DNA from: Emydura subglobosa
Taxonomy: Eukaryota > Chordata > Testudines > Chelidae
Reading direction: 5' to 3'
DNA: 64,000 nucleotides
Assembly (NCBI GenBank): GCA_007922225.1
Contig: ML679989.1
Coordinates: 18,931,570-18,995,569, forward strand
Made by a program: the position numbers and the translations under genes. The notes below the pieces were generated by a model that did not search any database, was not told the DNA's origin, and saw only the letters and a list, made by a program, of their open reading frames with translations. Positions 61,741 to 64,000 of the stretch are shown piece by piece (within the stretch, counting starts at the first letter, position 1; the number at the start of each line of letters is the position of its first letter).

Positions 61741-63125
61741 GGCGGCGCTAGGCAACCTTAATTCAGCATTAACAAAACTTTCTGTAATAAATATCCCTTG
61801 TTTTTTTGAGGAACTGGTGGTCGTGGGGGGGGGGGGAGGAGAAGGGCACTTCTTGGACACATGTTGACACCACTCAGCTACTAGCCCTGCCTTTCCATGC
61901 CCAGCAGGGCTGACAGGGTAATGGGAGGAAAAATGGTGGTCGCTGAGGGGGTGTAGGGAGTTCATCTAGAGTAAAACCCCACCTCTATTGGAGGCTGGTG
62001 GGTCAAAGAGAGCAATGGAGGCAGCACAAGTCGGCTGCTCAGAAGCAGCCTCATGGTGTCTAGAATGATTTTGTTGAGCTCGACCCAGGGACATTTTTGG
62101 CAGAGAAAAAATGAAGTGGGGGAGAGCAGGTGGCAGCTTTCCCCCCACCCCCCATCTGCCCCCCGAACACTGCTGCAGGCAGTCTAAACAGGCTGTGGGG
62201 GAAACAGCTGGTGGAGACTGTGGGTAGGCTTCCCAGCATTGGGACAGAGAGGCACCAGAAGAGAGTGAAGCAACAACTGGCACCAGAGAAGTAGGACACA
62301 GTAAGTTGGCAGCCAGTGGTTAGGGACCCCGGTGGCTGGGTTGTCATGGCACCAGGAAGCGAGCTGAAAGGGAGAAAGTCTAGTTCAGGAGGGACAGGAA
62401 AGAGAGAAGAGGAAAGACACAAAGGGAAAGTTAAAGGAAGAATAGTGCAGTTAAACAAGAGGAAAAATAACTAGAGTCTGAGTAATTAAGAAATTATTAG
62501 AAAAGCAAGGTTAGAAAACTGAGAAATGTAAAGAATGAAATGTGAAGGAAATAGATTGTAAATAAAAGAGAAACTAAAGAGAAACAGACTTGAGAAATGA
62601 GGAAGTGAGCTGTAGCGAAAGTAAGAAAATAGTAAGGAGCGTAAAACAAAACATCTGGACAGCATCTTAAGGTAGACAAAGTGAAGTGACTGGAATAGAG
62701 AACAAAGGGACTGTAAGCCAGAAAGGAGTAGTGGGATAACAGTTCAGACAACCAACCCGTCCCATCAAGGAATACGTGTCTTTATTTAAACTGGAACTCA
62801 AAATGGTAAACAGAGATTGCACAAGAGGATTGCTCAACTAAACACGCTAAGAGCTTTACCTCCAAACACTGGGCTTATAGAGGCTGGAAACTGAGAAATG
62901 GACGAGGGGACACACAACACTGGGGTTTATGTTCTAGAGCACGGCATTTTCTAATTCCAAATTCTGTTATTTCAGAAATGTAAATTGTTACCTAGAAAGA
63001 GATTTTAAATGGGTAATATATAGTGGATTGTTCTCACGTAAATTGACCTCTCTGTAGGGTTACTGCATGATAATTTTGAAATACATCCAAGGGTCGCCCT
63101 GTTCCAGAACCACTGACCAAGAGTT
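61741..63125. other. intergenic with purine-rich tract
   Basis: No gene. The plus strand from about 62380 to 62740 is strikingly rich in A and G (GGGAGAAAG, AGAGAGAAGAGGAAAG, GAGAAACTAAAGAGAAACAG). A G run occurs at 61827-61837. Confidence 0.5.
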
Positions 63126-63424
63126 AGGCCATGTTTATACTAGTGAACTTACAGTGGCACAGCGGTACCCATGCAGCTGTGCTGCTGTAAGATCGCTCGT
63201 GTAGCCACTCTATGTGGACAGGAGAGAGCTCCCCCATTGACATAATAAAACCACCTCAACAAGTGGTGGTAGCTACGTTGGCGGGAGATGCTCTCCAACT
63301 GATGTAGCACTGTGCACACTATCATTTATGCCAGTAAAACTTCTGTTGCTCAGGGGGTTAGGCTTCTTATACCCCTGAATGACATAAGTTTTGCCAGCAT
63401 AAGTGGTAGTTTAGACATGGCCTT
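63126..63424. mobile_element. hAT-like MITE
   Basis: Bounded by AGGCCATGTTTATACTAG on the left and TAGTTTAGACATGGCCT on the right, which are imperfect inverted repeats. The interior (TACAGTGGCACAGCGGTACC, TGTGCTGCTGTAAGATCGC) has no transposase frame. An 8-bp target duplication is not evident. Confidence 0.7.
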
Positions 63425-64000
63425 AATAATGTTCCATCACTGTGGTGGTATGATTTACTCGGCAGGTGAGAGCTGGGGTGTGCGTGTGTTACACCATGAT
63501 AAAAGATTATTTAATGGTAGATAAGATAATACAACTGGTTATAAAAACCCTACATAACTAGGATTTTATTTAAACCAGAACAAACAGAATTGGATTCCAC
63601 CTATTTACAATGACATTAAATATATATAAAAATAAAATAACTATTTGAATACACACACACTATACTTTACTATTAAGTGTAAGTAATTAAATATAACCCC
63701 CTAAATAAACAAAAAAATCTATATCTATTGTGTATGTACAGGCTATTCTCTTATAGGTTATTATTATTGTTAGTTCAATATTGCCGTTTCCCCAGTATCT
63801 CACTGGGTTCTGTCTAACGCACAAATCAGTCTTTGCACCTTAAGCCCCTCTCCCAACTTCCTGAAGGGATGGAGTAATGGGGTTGGCACCTGCCTCTTGC
63901 AAGCACCCCCTTCTGGTCGGGTGTGAGCTTGCTGTTTCTTAGTTTGGAATGGGGTGGCACCCACTTTTCACAAGCACCCGCCAGCTGATGGTTTCTTCAT
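63425..64000. other. AT-rich intergenic end of window
   Basis: No gene recognised. Contains short TATATA, (CA)n and ATTATTATTATTG simple sequence at about 63620-63780. Confidence 0.5.

Overview
This is a vertebrate nuclear window, most likely from a turtle; a crocodilian is the main alternative. The evidence is introns with GT-AG boundaries, CpG islands, AATAAA signals, MIR/CORE-SINE copies, many CR1-type LINE fragments, DIRS-type retrotransposon remains, LTRs and hAT/Tigger MITEs. No bacterial or organellar gene arrangement is present.

Three protein genes are supported. (1) TMEM203, single exon, minus strand (4831-5241). (2) NDOR1, plus strand, 14 coding exons from 8080 to 36014. The exons join into an intact 596-residue diflavin reductase with every splice phase compatible and an AATAAA at 36112. 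(3) A single-exon RING-finger protein with a C-terminal membrane segment, plus strand, 44870-45967, inside its own CpG island. TMEM203 and NDOR1 are head to head and share a CpG island (about 4960-6080) with ETS-type motifs. The NDOR1 ATG directly follows a splice acceptor, so its 5' UTR probably starts in that island about 2.5 kb upstream. The TMEM203-NDOR1 order matches human 9q34.3.

Layout: 1-4500 is intergenic with one CR1 fragment. 4500-8080 holds TMEM203, the shared promoter and NDOR1 upstream sequence. 8080-36130 is NDOR1; its introns hold a G-rich minisatellite, an LTR inserted in a CR1, a Tigger MITE with TA duplications, a DIRS terminus, a 109-bp tandem duplication and, in the 9-kb last intron, a MIR, a hAT element, a decayed DIRS element and a solo LTR. 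36130-43180 is mostly one decayed DIRS element of about 5 kb with two nested insertions. 43180-46100 is the RING gene. 46100-56450 is GC-rich sequence with no recognised gene, but with a candidate minus-strand gene around 48.2-51.4 kb. 56450-58640 is a fairly long LINE, and the rest is repeats and AT-rich intergenic DNA.

NDOR1 passes electrons from NADPH through FAD and FMN to CIAPIN1 in cytosolic Fe-S cluster assembly. TMEM203 is an ER membrane protein. They are linked by the shared promoter, not by a known common pathway. The best leads are the unnamed RING-TM gene, the candidate minus-strand gene and the palindromic DIRS termini.
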